Shown: one piece after another, positions 25,761 to 34,959 of the stretch
Layout of the letters: each line of letters begins with the position of its first letter
Position numbering within the stretch: the stretch's first letter is position 1
Source: Tectiglobus sp051009975
GTDB lineage: Bacteria; Pseudomonadota; Alphaproteobacteria; Rhizobiales; Hyphomicrobiaceae
Length of the DNA: 40,496 nucleotides
Reading direction: 5' to 3'
Assembly (NCBI GenBank): GCA_051009975.1
Contig: JBPCWA010000140.1
Span: 1 to 40,496, forward strand
The notes under the pieces: generated by a model
Database searches by the model: none
The model's input: the letters and a program-made list of their open reading frames with translations, nothing else
Told to the model about the DNA's origin: nothing
Translations under genes and position numbers: made by a program

Positions 25761-27427
25761 CGACGGCAATCCTCCGGGGCGCGAGCACTGACTAGGCCAT
25801 TCTCCTTATCAAATTGGCGCGCCGCAGGCTCGCGCTGGGAAGCCAGTCCCCACCCACCTCCACCACCGGACTGCACTGAAAAAGTGGAACACGCGGGTAC
25901 TGCAAGGCCTTCGATTTTGCTGTCCAGCGACACCTCTCCGCGACCTGGTGTCAGGAGAGTGTAACAATGTGGTGCGCCATCTTTACCACCTAGCATACCA
26001 CGTGCACCATGACGCAAACCTTCACCGGCAATATTGGCTGTGACCGGCTCATCAGTTTCGACAATCAGCTGCAGATTTACTCCTGCTCCCCCAACATGCT
26101 TGCCATCGCCTCCGGAGTCTGGACGGAATTCATGCATGGGGAAGAAGAGTGGAAAGCGTGTTTCAGCGACTTCGATTGAACCGAACTTGAGCCCGCCTGC
26201 GGAGTGCCATTCGCCGGCATTGTGCCAGCCGTCTCCAACCGACGAGGCTCCCCCACCGGGCCGCGCATGAAACATATGCCAAATGAACGGTCTGTCGTTT
26301 CGCGGATCAGTGCCCCTGATAGCGATTCTAAGGCGACGGCCCCAGCCAGCCATTGCGCGCTCCGGGCAAGCCTTTGACAGCGCTACGATGACGGCTTCGA
26401 TGATCTCGTTGCCACAGTGTGACGTGCACATGGTGACAGGTTTGCCTGGGTTTGGGTTGACGATGGTACCGGGCTTGGTAATGATTTCCACGGCGCGAGC
26501 GACACCCTCGTTCTTTGGAGTTTCAGGATCGAGCAAAATCGAAATAGCCACAAGCACGGCCGACCGCGTATTCGCTTTGGAAGAATTTACAAAGCTGTCC
26601 ACTTCTGCATCCGACTGAGTAAGGTCAACCCTCAAGCTTGACCCCGTGACGTTGACTTTGGCGCGGACGGCAATGTCTTTGTTGCCGCGCCCGTCGTCGT
26701 CGAGCAAAGCCAGACCGTCGTAAGTACCGTCCTGCCAGTCAGCAATGACAGCACGGGCCTGTTTCTCAGTGGCCTCCAATATCCGCGAGACACTTCTCAG
26801 AATCTGCTCCCCCCCGAACTCCAGTTCAAGCGCATTTAGCCGACGTTCTGCAAGCTTTACCGATCCGATTTGTGCCATCAGGTCGCCCTCGAAATCGCGG
26901 GCATGACGAACATTCGCTTTCAAGAGGTGAAGAACATCTGATCGCACCTTACCGCGATCGAAAAAGCGCAGCGGAGGCAGGCGCAAACCTTCTTGGTAAA
27001 TTTCTCGCGCTGCAGCATTGTAGGCACCATATGTGGCACCGCCGATATCCGAGTGGTGAGCCCGATTGACAGCCCAAAAAACCAATTCTCCGTCATAGAA
27101 TACTGGAGCAAACACGGTAACATCTGGCAAATGGCTGCCACCGTGATACGGATCATTCAACAAATAGATGTCTCCCGCATGGACGTCGCTTTCAAATGCC
27201 TCAATTATGGCGTGCGTAGCAGGTTGAAGGGCGCCGACGTGCACGGGTATGTGATCGGCTTGGGCGACAAGTTCTGAGGTCGCACCGCAGATTGCGGTTG
27301 AAAAATCGCGGCTGGAATTGAGTATTTGGGAGAAAGAAGTACGGAGCATGGCCTCTCCCATTTCTGCTACAATTCCAGTCAATCTGTGTTGTACGACAGA
27401 AATGGTGATCGGATCGGGTGCTGTCAT
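25757..27427 (-). CDS. hyuB: Hydantoinase/oxoprolinase family subunit B (HyuB)
   Basis: A 556-residue partner of HyuA. Its hallmarks are DPITISVVQHRLTGIVAEMGEAMLRTSFSQILNSSRDFSTAI at residues 5-45, GDIYLLNDPYHGGSHLPDVTVFAPVF near 105 with NDPYxGGxHxxD, WAVNRAHHSDIGGATYGAYN with the metal-type His/Asp set, and PRNDRPFIWHMFHARPGGGASSVGDG near 385. The ATG at 27427 starts just before the conserved region; an upstream GTG at 27484 adds 19 residues. No clear ribosome site is seen. It is first in a two-gene unit with HyuA. The substrate is unknown, and no hydantoin racemase, carbamoylase or dedicated permease gene is next to it. Confidence 0.93.
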   Translation of the reverse strand: MTAPDPITISVVQHRLTGIVAEMGEAMLRTSFSQILNSSRDFSTAICGATSELVAQADHIPVHVGALQPATHAIIEAFESDVHAGDIYLLNDPYHGGSHLPDVTVFAPVFYDGELVFWAVNRAHHSDIGGATYGAYNAAAREIYQEGLRLPPLRFFDRGKVRSDVLHLLKANVRHARDFEGDLMAQIGSVKLAERRLNALELEFGGEQILRSVSRILEATEKQARAVIADWQDGTYDGLALLDDDGRGNKDIAVRAKVNVTGSSLRVDLTQSDAEVDSFVNSSKANTRSAVLVAISILLDPETPKNEGVARAVEIITKPGTIVNPNPGKPVTMCTSHCGNEIIEAVIVALSKACPERAMAGWGRRLRIAIRGTDPRNDRPFIWHMFHARPGGGASSVGDGWHNAGEWHSAGGLKFGSIEVAETRFPLFFPMHEFRPDSGGDGKHVGGAGVNLQLIVETDEPVTANIAGEGLRHGARGMLGGKDGAPHCYTLLTPGRGEVSLDSKIEGLAVPACSTFSVQSGGGGGWGLASQREPAARQFDKENGLVSARAPEDCRR

Positions 27428-27598
27428 TGGGGAGCCATTTGATGCGAGAGCCGTGTGGTGAAAGACTAGTTTTATCACGACCACTATGACGATGCGCCCT
27501 ATGAAATCAATGCACCTCGAGCCAGCTATTCAGATAAAGACGCGCATCTGATCCGGATTGGGCGAAGTCAGAAGCAATTGATAGGACTGCCTGGAACA

Positions 27599-28210
27599 TC
27601 ATCTCGCGTCGCGCTGGCCCAAAAGCGAGTCTACAAATGGCATGATCGGGCCACTCCTTTGCTGTGGCGCTTCGAAGCGCCACAGCTGTCGCTGAAATGC
27701 CAATTGAGAACATGGGTCAAGCTGGAGTGACCGCGCCACATGACGCGACGCAAGGCGCTTGCCACCGGGGGTCAAACGCGAAGGTTCGATACCAATCGTG
27801 AGGCACTTGTCTGGATAGGCCACGAGGCGCAGTCTGTAGTTGGAGTATTGCCAAACTTGCAGGTCCGATCGCACACAGGGTTTAAGAAACAATTCTGCTG
27901 CGTTCTCGGTAGTGCTGGCAGTAACACAAATGTCAAACTGCGGCATCCTGAGAAGACCATTCTTAAGTGCTGCGATATCGAATAGTTCATCTCCGTGCCA
28001 AATGCCCTCCTTGCAAGTGTGAACCGCCAAGGGGCGACGCGTATTAACGCGTTCTTTGTGCCCTGGGACGTCGACGCAGTGAAAGCGAGGTTCGTCGAGC
28101 GGATAAAATGCCTTGAGAAAGACAACCGTGTTGACGTTTCCAGTTACCGACAGCGTCGTCGCCACAAGAAACGCCAAGAACACGACGACAAGCTCCCATC
28201 GAAACTTCAT
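27599..28210 (-). CDS. Membrane-anchored ricin-type (beta-trefoil) lectin-like protein
   Basis: A 203-residue protein with an N-terminal hydrophobic segment (about 5-25, LVVVFLAFLVATTLSV) that acts as a signal anchor or signal peptide, followed by an exported domain. The domain shows ricin-B repeats: CVDVPGH...CKEGIWHGDELF, then CVRSDLQVWQYSNYRLRLVAYPDKCLTIG, and LDPCSQLAFQRQLWRF. The QxW motifs QVW and QLW and the paired Cys residues support a beta-trefoil. Such domains bind sugars or other ligands. The ATG at 28210 has GGAGG about 7 bases upstream; a TTG at 28216 is an alternative. It precedes HyuB on the same strand by 170 bp but has no evident metabolic link with it. Confidence 0.72.
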   Translation of the reverse strand: MKFRWELVVVFLAFLVATTLSVTGNVNTVVFLKAFYPLDEPRFHCVDVPGHKERVNTRRPLAVHTCKEGIWHGDELFDIAALKNGLLRMPQFDICVTASTTENAAELFLKPCVRSDLQVWQYSNYRLRLVAYPDKCLTIGIEPSRLTPGGKRLASRHVARSLQLDPCSQLAFQRQLWRFEAPQQRSGPIMPFVDSLLGQRDAR

Positions 28211-28664
28211 TCGCAAACCTCCGGCCTTACATTGATCTCATCCGTAAGCCGGAGTTGTGAGGTCGGCTTTCCGGTTATTCACTCGGAGCGAACGCATACG
28301 CACAGGAAAGCGGATCGTCAGAGACGCGACAAGTATTATTTTCCTTGGGTCAACTCAGATCGCCAATATGAATGCCTGCAATGCCAAGTCTGAGCGGCCA
28401 TCAAGGCGACTGAGAATAGCGACTGGCCAAAAGATCATGGAGAATTGTAGGGCAAGCCGCGCAAATGAGAAACATCAGTGCAATCAGTGCAGATCAACGC
28501 AGTGACCAATTTACAGCTGCTCTGGACACAGCCGAACCAGTCTCTCGGCCTCACAACGCACCTGCATGTTACTGTTTCCAGAGGGGTTGGTCGGGGGCGT
28601 GGAAAGAGTTTAGACTACATCTTCAACATTAAAGCAGCCCGCAGCACGGGGAGCATCACGCGCA
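28211..28664. other. Divergent intergenic region, 454 bp, no gene recognised
   Basis: The region lies between the lectin-like gene (-) and the TTC38-like gene (+). Short reading frames here lack ribosome sites or protein-like composition. A small near-tandem ATCAGTGCA repeat occurs around 28474-28490. No RNA gene or clear promoter pair was identified. Confidence 0.4.
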
Positions 28665-29885
28665 ATGTTTCTTACCGATCACTACGGATTTGAACTGTCT
28701 ACTCAGAACGCAGCGGCCGCTGCGTCCTATGATCGTGCAGCCCGGTCTTTCGTAGCCTGGCGGGCAGACGCAGTGAGCCATTTAGATTCGGCTATCGAAG
28801 CAGACCCGGAATTCGCGATGCCGAAATTGCTGAAGGCCTGGATCCTACATGCAGCGCGGACACACAAGTTTGCGCCAGACATCCGATACCTGCTTTCCTC
28901 GGCGGAGCAATTTCTGCCCGATGCATCTTCACGTGAACAAGCCCTCGCAGCATCATTGCGCACTGCGAACCGCGGGAATTTACAAGGCGGCATTTCGATT
29001 CTGGAAATCCATCTTGCTGACAACCCGCGGGATATCGTCGCTCATCGTTTGGCACAGTTTGAGCTTTTTTGGAGCGGTGAGAGCATGTGGATGCGAGACA
29101 TCGCAGAACGAGCAGCACCGTGCTGGACAGAGGACGCCCCGGACTTTGCGCATTTTCAGGCGGTGCGTGCTTTCTCAAATGAGGAGGCCGGTGATTACGA
29201 TACGGCGGAGCGTTCTGGCCGTGATTCGGTTTGTCGCGAGCCGGAGAGTGCCTGGGGCGCACATGCCGTCGCCCACACCCTCGTCATGCAGGGGCGCGTC
29301 GAGGAGGGGGCCAATTTTATGGAGGCACTTTCAGGAAACTGGGCAAATGCCAATCAGATCGCACACCACAATTGGTGGCACCTCTGCCTCTTCCTCTTAG
29401 AACGCGCAGAATATGATCGCATATTGGAGTTGCTCGACACCAAAGTACGCAATCCGGACTCACCACTGGTAAAGGCAGTGCCCGACGCGACCATTGACTT
29501 GCAGAACGTCGCCTCACTTCTTCAGCGATTGGAACTGCGAGGTGTGGATGTCGGCGATCGATGGAATACAATCTCGGAGATCTGCGCCGGCCGCATCTCA
29601 GACCATGCCAATCCATTCAGCAGCGCCCACGACGCGATGGCCCTCGCTGCCGTCGGTCGCTATGATCTGGTCGAATCTTTGATTGAGAACATGCAACGCT
29701 ATGGTGAAGGGCACGGCGTTATTGGCGCGGTCACTCGCACGGTCGGCGCGCCCGTCGTTGCGGCAGTGGCTGCCCATCGTCAAGGCGAGCACGATAGGGT
29801 TGTAGATCTGATGTGGCCGGCGCGTCGCGATCTCCACCAGATTGGCGGCAGCCATGCCCAACGAGACATTTTTTTCAAATTCTAG
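28665..29885 (+). CDS. TTC38-like tetratricopeptide protein, frameshifted near the 3' end
   Basis: The 406-residue reading frame resembles bacterial relatives of TTC38, which are helical repeat proteins of unknown reaction. Typical features are AAASYDRAARSFVAWRADAVSHLDSAIEADPEFAMPKLLKAW at the N-terminus, helical pairs throughout, HNWWHLCLFLLERAEYDRILEL near 240, NPFSSAHDAMALAAVGR near 320 and GGSHAQRDIFF at the end. The stop at 29883-29885 comes just after a run of seven T (29869-29875). The family normally continues about 45 residues beyond the SHAQRD motif, and that part is present in the next frame (see 29869-30016). A GGGGAG ribosome site lies about 13 bases before the ATG. The product made in cells may be truncated, or full length if slippage occurs. 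Confidence 0.78.
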   Translation: MFLTDHYGFELSTQNAAAAASYDRAARSFVAWRADAVSHLDSAIEADPEFAMPKLLKAWILHAARTHKFAPDIRYLLSSAEQFLPDASSREQALAASLRTANRGNLQGGISILEIHLADNPRDIVAHRLAQFELFWSGESMWMRDIAERAAPCWTEDAPDFAHFQAVRAFSNEEAGDYDTAERSGRDSVCREPESAWGAHAVAHTLVMQGRVEEGANFMEALSGNWANANQIAHHNWWHLCLFLLERAEYDRILELLDTKVRNPDSPLVKAVPDATIDLQNVASLLQRLELRGVDVGDRWNTISEICAGRISDHANPFSSAHDAMALAAVGRYDLVESLIENMQRYGEGHGVIGAVTRTVGAPVVAAVAAHRQGEHDRVVDLMWPARRDLHQIGGSHAQRDIFFKF

Positions 29886-30016
29886 TCGATTCCGCGATGC
29901 GTTCCGGGCGCAAAACACAAACGCGTATTTTGCTGGAGGATATCGCTACCATCGGCTTCAAACGGGTACCTGAACGCTCGCTGTATGCGGATGCAACAGC
30001 CTTTGCGGTTCCATGA
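29869..30016 (+). other. Frameshift site and out-of-frame C-terminal end of the TTC38-like gene
   Basis: Adding one T to the T7 run (or a -1 slip at T_TTT_TTC) joins GGSHAQRDIFF to QILVDSAMRSGRKTQTRILLED and onward to a stop at 30014-30016, giving about 450 residues in all. This tail fits the family's usual helical ending. The cause could be a real mutation, a homopolymer sequencing error, or slippage in the cell. Confidence 0.75.
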
Positions 30017-30328
30017 TTGCTTGGTGACGAGCCCTTGATTGCATAGTGCAAAGACGTCCTATCGCACTAGCCTGTCGCATCAAATATCTCGTTTTTGCTA
30101 GATACTGCTGCAAACGGGAAGTTGCGCGACTCGACTGAGCATCAAGGGCAGCAAAATATTCTGTAGCAGTCATGCCAATTGAATACTTCCGGCGACCGCC
30201 CAACCGTATAGCAAGCTACGCTAAGGAGTATCGAGGGAGGCGCGATCGCGGGGTCTTCAATGGAAATACTGAGTTGCGATTGACGAGTTGGTCAAGAGAC
30301 GGCGGATTCAGCTTCACGATTAGACACG
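30017..30328. other. Intergenic, 312 bp
   Basis: The region separates the TTC38-like gene from the cyclase on the same strand. No gene, repeat or strong terminator was seen. The cyclase promoter probably lies here. Confidence 0.4.
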
Positions 30329-31573
30329 ATGAACCACACGCGCGAAACCATGTCGAAGCCACTCGACTTATCCGGCCTACTTGATCGTATCGTCAAGAAC
30401 GGTCTTGAGGGGTTACCTCTCGAGGACCAGCTTGCTGATTTCTCCGAGTGGATTGTAGCGTCAGGCTTTCCCATGAAACGGGCGAGCATGGGCGTACGCA
30501 CTCTTCACCCACAATATGGCGCGCTGACATACTTGTGGCGACCAGGTATGGACCGCGCCGAGTATACACCTCAGGAACGCGCAGTGATGGCGCGCGAGAC
30601 CTATCTACAAAGCCCAATCCATCACCTGGTCACGTCTGGTCAAGGCACCTACCGACACCGGCTTGATATTGCTAAAGAACTACCTTTCGCAATCCTAAAG
30701 GAAATCCGGGACGAGGGCATGACGGACTATGCGGCCTGCCTTGTTCGATACGATTCAATGGATGACGGCTCAATCGATGACGGCGAAAACGCGCTTCAGG
30801 GAGTATTTTTTTCGTGCGCAACAGATGCTCTTAACGGCTTTAATCCAACCCAACTTCAGCAATTGACTGACTTTCTTCCGCACCTCGCCGTCGCAATCAA
30901 GTCTCGACTCACCTTCGAAGTTGCTAAAACGGTTGCTCAGACCTACCTCGGGCAGGACGCAGGCAAACGAGTCTTGACCGGAGAGATCATCCGCGGATCA
31001 ATACGATCTATTGATGCCGTTATCTGGTTTTGTGACCTTCGTGGTTTTACAGATCTTTCTGACAGCCTTGACGGTGATCAACTGATCCTGGTTCTCAATC
31101 TCTATCTTGAAATTCTGGCCCGCCCAGTAGAAAAAAGGGGTGGTCAAATCTTGAAATTCTTGGGCGATGGTTTCCTTGCAACGTTTGATCTAACTGGCCA
31201 TCCTCCCACTCAAATCTGTAATCAAGCATTGGAGGGCGCGCTCGAATTGCGCGAAGACTTTCACAAGATCAACAAGTTGAGGACCGACGCTAAGCTGCCG
31301 ACTCTCGGATTCGGCCTCGCCCTCCATATTGGCACTGTACTTTACGGCAACATCGGAACCGACAATCGACTTGATTTTACCGTTGTTGGTCCCGCTGTGA
31401 ATGAAGCGAGCCGTATCCAGGATTTCTGCCGCCCACTTGACCGGGAAATCCTGCTATCGCAGGCATTCAAGAGGAATATTGACGAGTCTGCGTATAAGCT
31501 GACCTCGCTGGGTGTCCATGAGCTTCGCGGGGTGAGTTCATCTCTGGAGCTATTCTCACTGGCCCAAATTTAA
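30329..31573 (+). CDS. Class III adenylate/guanylate cyclase
   Basis: A 414-residue soluble cyclase that makes cAMP (less likely cGMP). Residues 1-205 form an N-terminal sensor-like region without membrane spans, ending in a helix that leads into the catalytic domain at about 225. Catalytic marks are all visible: first metal Asp in WFCDLRGFTDLSD, the lysine and second Asp in ILKFLGDGFLATF, the base-choosing Asp in RLDFTVVGPAVNEASR, and the transition-state Asn and Arg in NEASR. This set predicts an active enzyme with ATP preference. The start could be 30329 or the ATG at 30350; neither has a strong ribosome site. Such multi-copy cyclases are frequent in rhizobia. The signal sensed by the N-terminal part is unknown. 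Confidence 0.9.
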   Translation: MNHTRETMSKPLDLSGLLDRIVKNGLEGLPLEDQLADFSEWIVASGFPMKRASMGVRTLHPQYGALTYLWRPGMDRAEYTPQERAVMARETYLQSPIHHLVTSGQGTYRHRLDIAKELPFAILKEIRDEGMTDYAACLVRYDSMDDGSIDDGENALQGVFFSCATDALNGFNPTQLQQLTDFLPHLAVAIKSRLTFEVAKTVAQTYLGQDAGKRVLTGEIIRGSIRSIDAVIWFCDLRGFTDLSDSLDGDQLILVLNLYLEILARPVEKRGGQILKFLGDGFLATFDLTGHPPTQICNQALEGALELREDFHKINKLRTDAKLPTLGFGLALHIGTVLYGNIGTDNRLDFTVVGPAVNEASRIQDFCRPLDREILLSQAFKRNIDESAYKLTSLGVHELRGVSSSLELFSLAQI

Positions 31574-31948
31574 ACTACTTTGATTTCACGCCAAGGCCCG
31601 TTCGCTCATTTCTGGCGGCACATTCGAGGCCTGCCTAAAGCGATCTGAGGCTCCCACCAAGTCCATGTTTGTGAGCTCTCGTTCGGCAGCCATGGAACCT
31701 CTTAAGAGATGTAACCTGAATCCAGATAAGAGCGTTGGCGTGTTCGGCAGCACCGTGATTTTACTTGACAAGTGAGCCATATGCGGGACGTCTGATACAA
31801 CGTTTGGACAAATGTAAGAGAAAATCTAGCTTCAGCATTTATTCAGAGGTTCCCCGGGGCGCGCATTGCGTCCTCCTTGTGTGGCAGCTCAATTGCGATG
31901 CCCGGACAGGAACGCCTATTTCAACCCAATGAACACCTGGAGGTTAAA
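31574..31948. promoter_or_regulatory. Upstream region of the TRAP/tcu cluster, 375 bp
   Basis: No gene was accepted here; a 64-codon minus-strand frame at 31586-31780 lacks support. ACTTGACAAGT at 31763-31773 is an 11-bp near-palindrome whose TTGACA (31765-31770) could also be a -35 element, but no -10 element at normal spacing follows. The region probably contains the cluster promoter and an operator for a regulator coded elsewhere. Confidence 0.35.
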
Positions 31949-32944
31949 GTGCGATCAATCGGAAAAACTAGTTCGATATTGGGTGCAGCTGGGCTTGTTG
32001 GCGGCTTCGGGTTCGCCGTGAATGCGGCTGAAATTGAGCTTCATGGCGCATCCCAGTTTAATGATGACCATGCCTTTAACAAGACACTGTTGAAGTTCCA
32101 AGAGCTCACGGCAGCGTGCTATGGAAAACCCATAAAGTTCGTACTTCACAGGAACTCCGAGCTTGGTCTTGAGAAGGACTATTTCAATTTTATGAGCAAG
32201 GGCGTGTCCGTCGACTATGCAATTGTTGCTCCATCTCACATGTCCACGTACTCTAAGAAAGCTCCATTGATGGACATGCCATTCTTGTTCCGCGATCTCA
32301 CTCATTGGAACGAGGTGCTTGACCAAGGCGGCCTTGCACCGCTGGCTGATGACGTCAAAAAGCGCGCGGATGTTATGTTGATCGGCTATGCCGGTGGTGG
32401 TACCCGCAATTTGATCGTCAATAAACCCGTCCGCAGCATGGCCGATCTGAGGGGCTTACCGATGCGCGTCATGGGTGCGCCGATCCAAACTCGGATCTTC
32501 GAGGCAATTTCGGCTGCGCCAACTGTTATCGCCTATAAGGAGGTCTACAATGCGATTCAAACTGGCGTAATAAAGGCGGCCGAGAACGAAGCTGCTGGCA
32601 TCGAGCAGATGAAGTTCTACGAGGTTGGCCCGCACATCTCTCTCACAAAACATGCCATTACTGTTCGTCCACTAGCCTTTAGCGGCAAGACATTCCGCCG
32701 ACTGCCCGAAGAGCTCCAAGCGTGCATCGTCAAGTCCGGCGGACCAGCCGGAAAGTATGGGCGAGACATTGAATCGTCTCAGGACTCCCAAAAACTCAAC
32801 AAGATGGAAAAGGCAGGCTTGCTCAAAACGCACGAATTTGTCGATCGGGCCAAGCTTCTTGAATTGGCTGAACCCATCAAGAAGGCCTATGCAGCTGAAC
32901 TAGGTGCAACTGACGTGCTCGAAAAGGTTATGAGCATCAAGTAG
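31949..32944 (+). CDS. TRAP transporter periplasmic receptor (DctP family)
   Basis: A 331-residue secreted organic-acid receptor for a TRAP transporter. The N-terminal 27 residues form a Sec signal (RSIGKTSSILGAAGLVGGFG, cleavage after VNA). The mature domain includes VLHRNSELGLEKDYFNFMSKGVSVDYAIVAPSHM, MPFLFRDLTHWNEVLD, NKPVRSMADLRGLPMRVMGAP with the carboxylate-binding Arg, and AYKEVYNAIQTGVIKAAENEAAG. The GTG at 31949 is chosen because GGAGG ends 5 bases upstream and the leader begins here; a longer frame from 31877 is less likely. DctQ and DctM follow, then the TcuAB oxidation genes, so the ligand is probably tricarballylate or a related di- or tricarboxylate. Confidence 0.93.
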   Translation: MRSIGKTSSILGAAGLVGGFGFAVNAAEIELHGASQFNDDHAFNKTLLKFQELTAACYGKPIKFVLHRNSELGLEKDYFNFMSKGVSVDYAIVAPSHMSTYSKKAPLMDMPFLFRDLTHWNEVLDQGGLAPLADDVKKRADVMLIGYAGGGTRNLIVNKPVRSMADLRGLPMRVMGAPIQTRIFEAISAAPTVIAYKEVYNAIQTGVIKAAENEAAGIEQMKFYEVGPHISLTKHAITVRPLAFSGKTFRRLPEELQACIVKSGGPAGKYGRDIESSQDSQKLNKMEKAGLLKTHEFVDRAKLLELAEPIKKAYAAELGATDVLEKVMSIK

Positions 32945-33125
32945 TAGCTGCAAACGATCGATCGACTTTATGTCGGATCACTTGCGAACAAGCGTTGAAG
33001 CGCAATCATTGAAGCGGCAAGCATTGGCAGGCGATCTTGAAAGGAGTTCGCTTGCCCGCCAACGCATTCTTCGTTACTGCACTTCGTTGTCGTAGTATTT
33101 CAAGCTCAAAAGTGGCATTTCCGAA

Positions 33126-33626
33126 TTGAAGACCATCCTTGATTGCGTCGAATTGGTTCTGCGTTTCGTGATGACGGCATTGTTTGCAATCTTGATTGTG
33201 CCAGTCACACTCCAGATTATTTCGCGATACGTAGATTTTGTTCCGCGATACATCTGGACGGAAGAGATCGCTCGTTTTTGTTTCATTTGGATCATCATGA
33301 TCGGCGCAATGATAGCCGTACGCCATGACTCACACTTTGATGTCGACTTGCTGCCCCGGCCCAAATCCGAGTATGGGGTGGGCCTGGCAAGAGCCATTGT
33401 TCACTTGACCATGCTGCTTGTTGCGATTTGCTTTATCTATTATGGAATTGAATTCACCAATCAGGGGCTGATGCAGACCTCCGAGATTGCTGACCTTCCA
33501 ATGGTTACCATCTACATCGCCTGGCCATTGGCTGGTGTGGTTTGGACAATGTTCCTCCTGGAAAAACTGATCGAAGACTTTGCCGTTATGCGCGGTCTCA
33601 AGATGCCATACCAGGAGTCGGAGTAA
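33126..33626 (+). CDS. TRAP transporter small permease subunit (DctQ family)
   Basis: A 166-residue membrane protein with four hydrophobic spans at about 10-35, 48-64, 90-110 and 125-145, as in DctQ. WTEEIARFCFIWIIMIGAMIAVRHDSHFDVDLL in the second span is the typical family segment. The start at 33126 is TTG; no in-frame ATG exists before the first span, and the ribosome site is weak. The stop overlaps the DctM start (TAATG). DctQ joins receptor and large permease. Confidence 0.88.
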   Translation: MKTILDCVELVLRFVMTALFAILIVPVTLQIISRYVDFVPRYIWTEEIARFCFIWIIMIGAMIAVRHDSHFDVDLLPRPKSEYGVGLARAIVHLTMLLVAICFIYYGIEFTNQGLMQTSEIADLPMVTIYIAWPLAGVVWTMFLLEKLIEDFAVMRGLKMPYQESE

Positions 33627-34930
33627 TGTCTCCTGGTGAGGTTACTGCCATTTTGTTCGGAACGTTCGGTATACTAGTGTTGCTGCGAGTTCCTGTGGCT
33701 TTCGCACTTGGCTTGGCGTGTCTGCCAATCTTCTTAATATCGCCTCGCCTCACACCAAGTTTGTTATTCGATCAAATGTTCGTTTCGTACAACTCGTTCA
33801 TCCTGCTTGCCGTTCCCTTCTTCCTTCTAGCTGCAAATCTTATGAATTCGGCAGGTGTCACACAAAGACTTGTCGAGTTGGCGAAGGCTCTGGTTGGACA
33901 TTTGCCTGGCGGTCTCGGCCATATCAATGTTGTTGTCTCGATGTTGTTCGCGGGAATTTCCGGCTCATCCACGGCTGACGCTGCTGGGATCGGATCTTTG
34001 CTTATTCCGCAAATGAAGAAGCAAGGTTATGACACCAGCTTCTCCGTGGCTATTACCGCGTGCTCTTCGGTAATGGGTGTCATCATACCACCAAGCATAT
34101 TGATGGTTGTCTGGGGTGGATTGATGTCAGTTTCCATTGGAGCGATGTTTCTGGCAGGGGTTGTACCGGGGCTGCTCATCACTCTTTCTTTAATGGCGTT
34201 GGTCCATATCTATGCGAAACGAAACGGCTATCCAGTCTACACACGATCAAGTTTGAGTGAGCTTCGCACGGCATTCACAAATGCCTTTTTCGCCCTGATG
34301 ACCCCCGTGATCATCGTTGGTGGAATCGTTGGCGGATTCTTTACGCCAACCGAGGCGTCTGTAGTTGCCGTTCTTTATACACTTGTCGTTGGCCTATTCA
34401 TCTATGGGACGATAACACTGAGGAACTTACCCGAAGTCCTTTATGACTCTGCACGATTTGCTGCGATATCTTTATTCTGTATCGGGACCGCATCGGCGTT
34501 CGGATGGATCCTCGCCTATTATCAAATCCCGAAGGCAATTGTCGAAGTAATGGCCGCCTGGGGCACCGGTCCCCTTTCAACGGGCCTGATTATAGCCCTG
34601 TCCTTCTTGGTTGTCGGAATGTTCATCGATGCAATTCCAGCTATTATTATACTGGGAACAGTGCTCTTCCCTGTTGCCCAAGCAGCTGGCATACATCCGG
34701 TACATTTTGGAATTATAGGTATCGTATCGCTAGCATTTGGCCTAGTGACACCACCTTATGGATTGTGTTTGCTCATAGCGAGCGCCATCGGTGGCATTCG
34801 ATTGAAGGAGGCTTTGAGTGACGTCGCTATCATTCTTTTACCTATGCTCGGCGTTCTGTTTTTCGTTATTCTCTTCCCGGACGTCATTCTTGCCCTGCCG
34901 CGCTGGGTGATGCCACAATTCGTCAACTAG
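33626..34930 (+). CDS. TRAP transporter large permease subunit (DctM family)
   Basis: A 434-residue ion-coupled transporter with about 11-13 membrane spans, belonging to the DctM family. Marks are LLAVPFFLLAANLMNSAGVTQRL near residue 55, HINVVVSMLFAGISGSSTADAAGIGSLLIPQMKKQGYD near 97, SVMGVIIPPSILMVVWG near 147, GGFFTPTEASVVAVLYTL near 233, and a C-terminal LAFGLVTPPYGLCLLIASAIG. The start overlaps the DctQ stop as TAATG, with GGAGTCGGAG as ribosome site. It completes the transporter with the receptor at 31949. Confidence 0.95.
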   Translation: MSPGEVTAILFGTFGILVLLRVPVAFALGLACLPIFLISPRLTPSLLFDQMFVSYNSFILLAVPFFLLAANLMNSAGVTQRLVELAKALVGHLPGGLGHINVVVSMLFAGISGSSTADAAGIGSLLIPQMKKQGYDTSFSVAITACSSVMGVIIPPSILMVVWGGLMSVSIGAMFLAGVVPGLLITLSLMALVHIYAKRNGYPVYTRSSLSELRTAFTNAFFALMTPVIIVGGIVGGFFTPTEASVVAVLYTLVVGLFIYGTITLRNLPEVLYDSARFAAISLFCIGTASAFGWILAYYQIPKAIVEVMAAWGTGPLSTGLIIALSFLVVGMFIDAIPAIIILGTVLFPVAQAAGIHPVHFGIIGIVSLAFGLVTPPYGLCLLIASAIGGIRLKEALSDVAIILLPMLGVLFFVILFPDVILALPRWVMPQFVN

Positions 34931-34959
34931 CTCGCCACCGATATCGCGAGGATAGGACG

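Noticed and set aside
31586..31780. 64-codon minus-strand reading frame after the cyclase
   Set aside because: No ribosome site, no family resemblance, and its composition is no better than chance.
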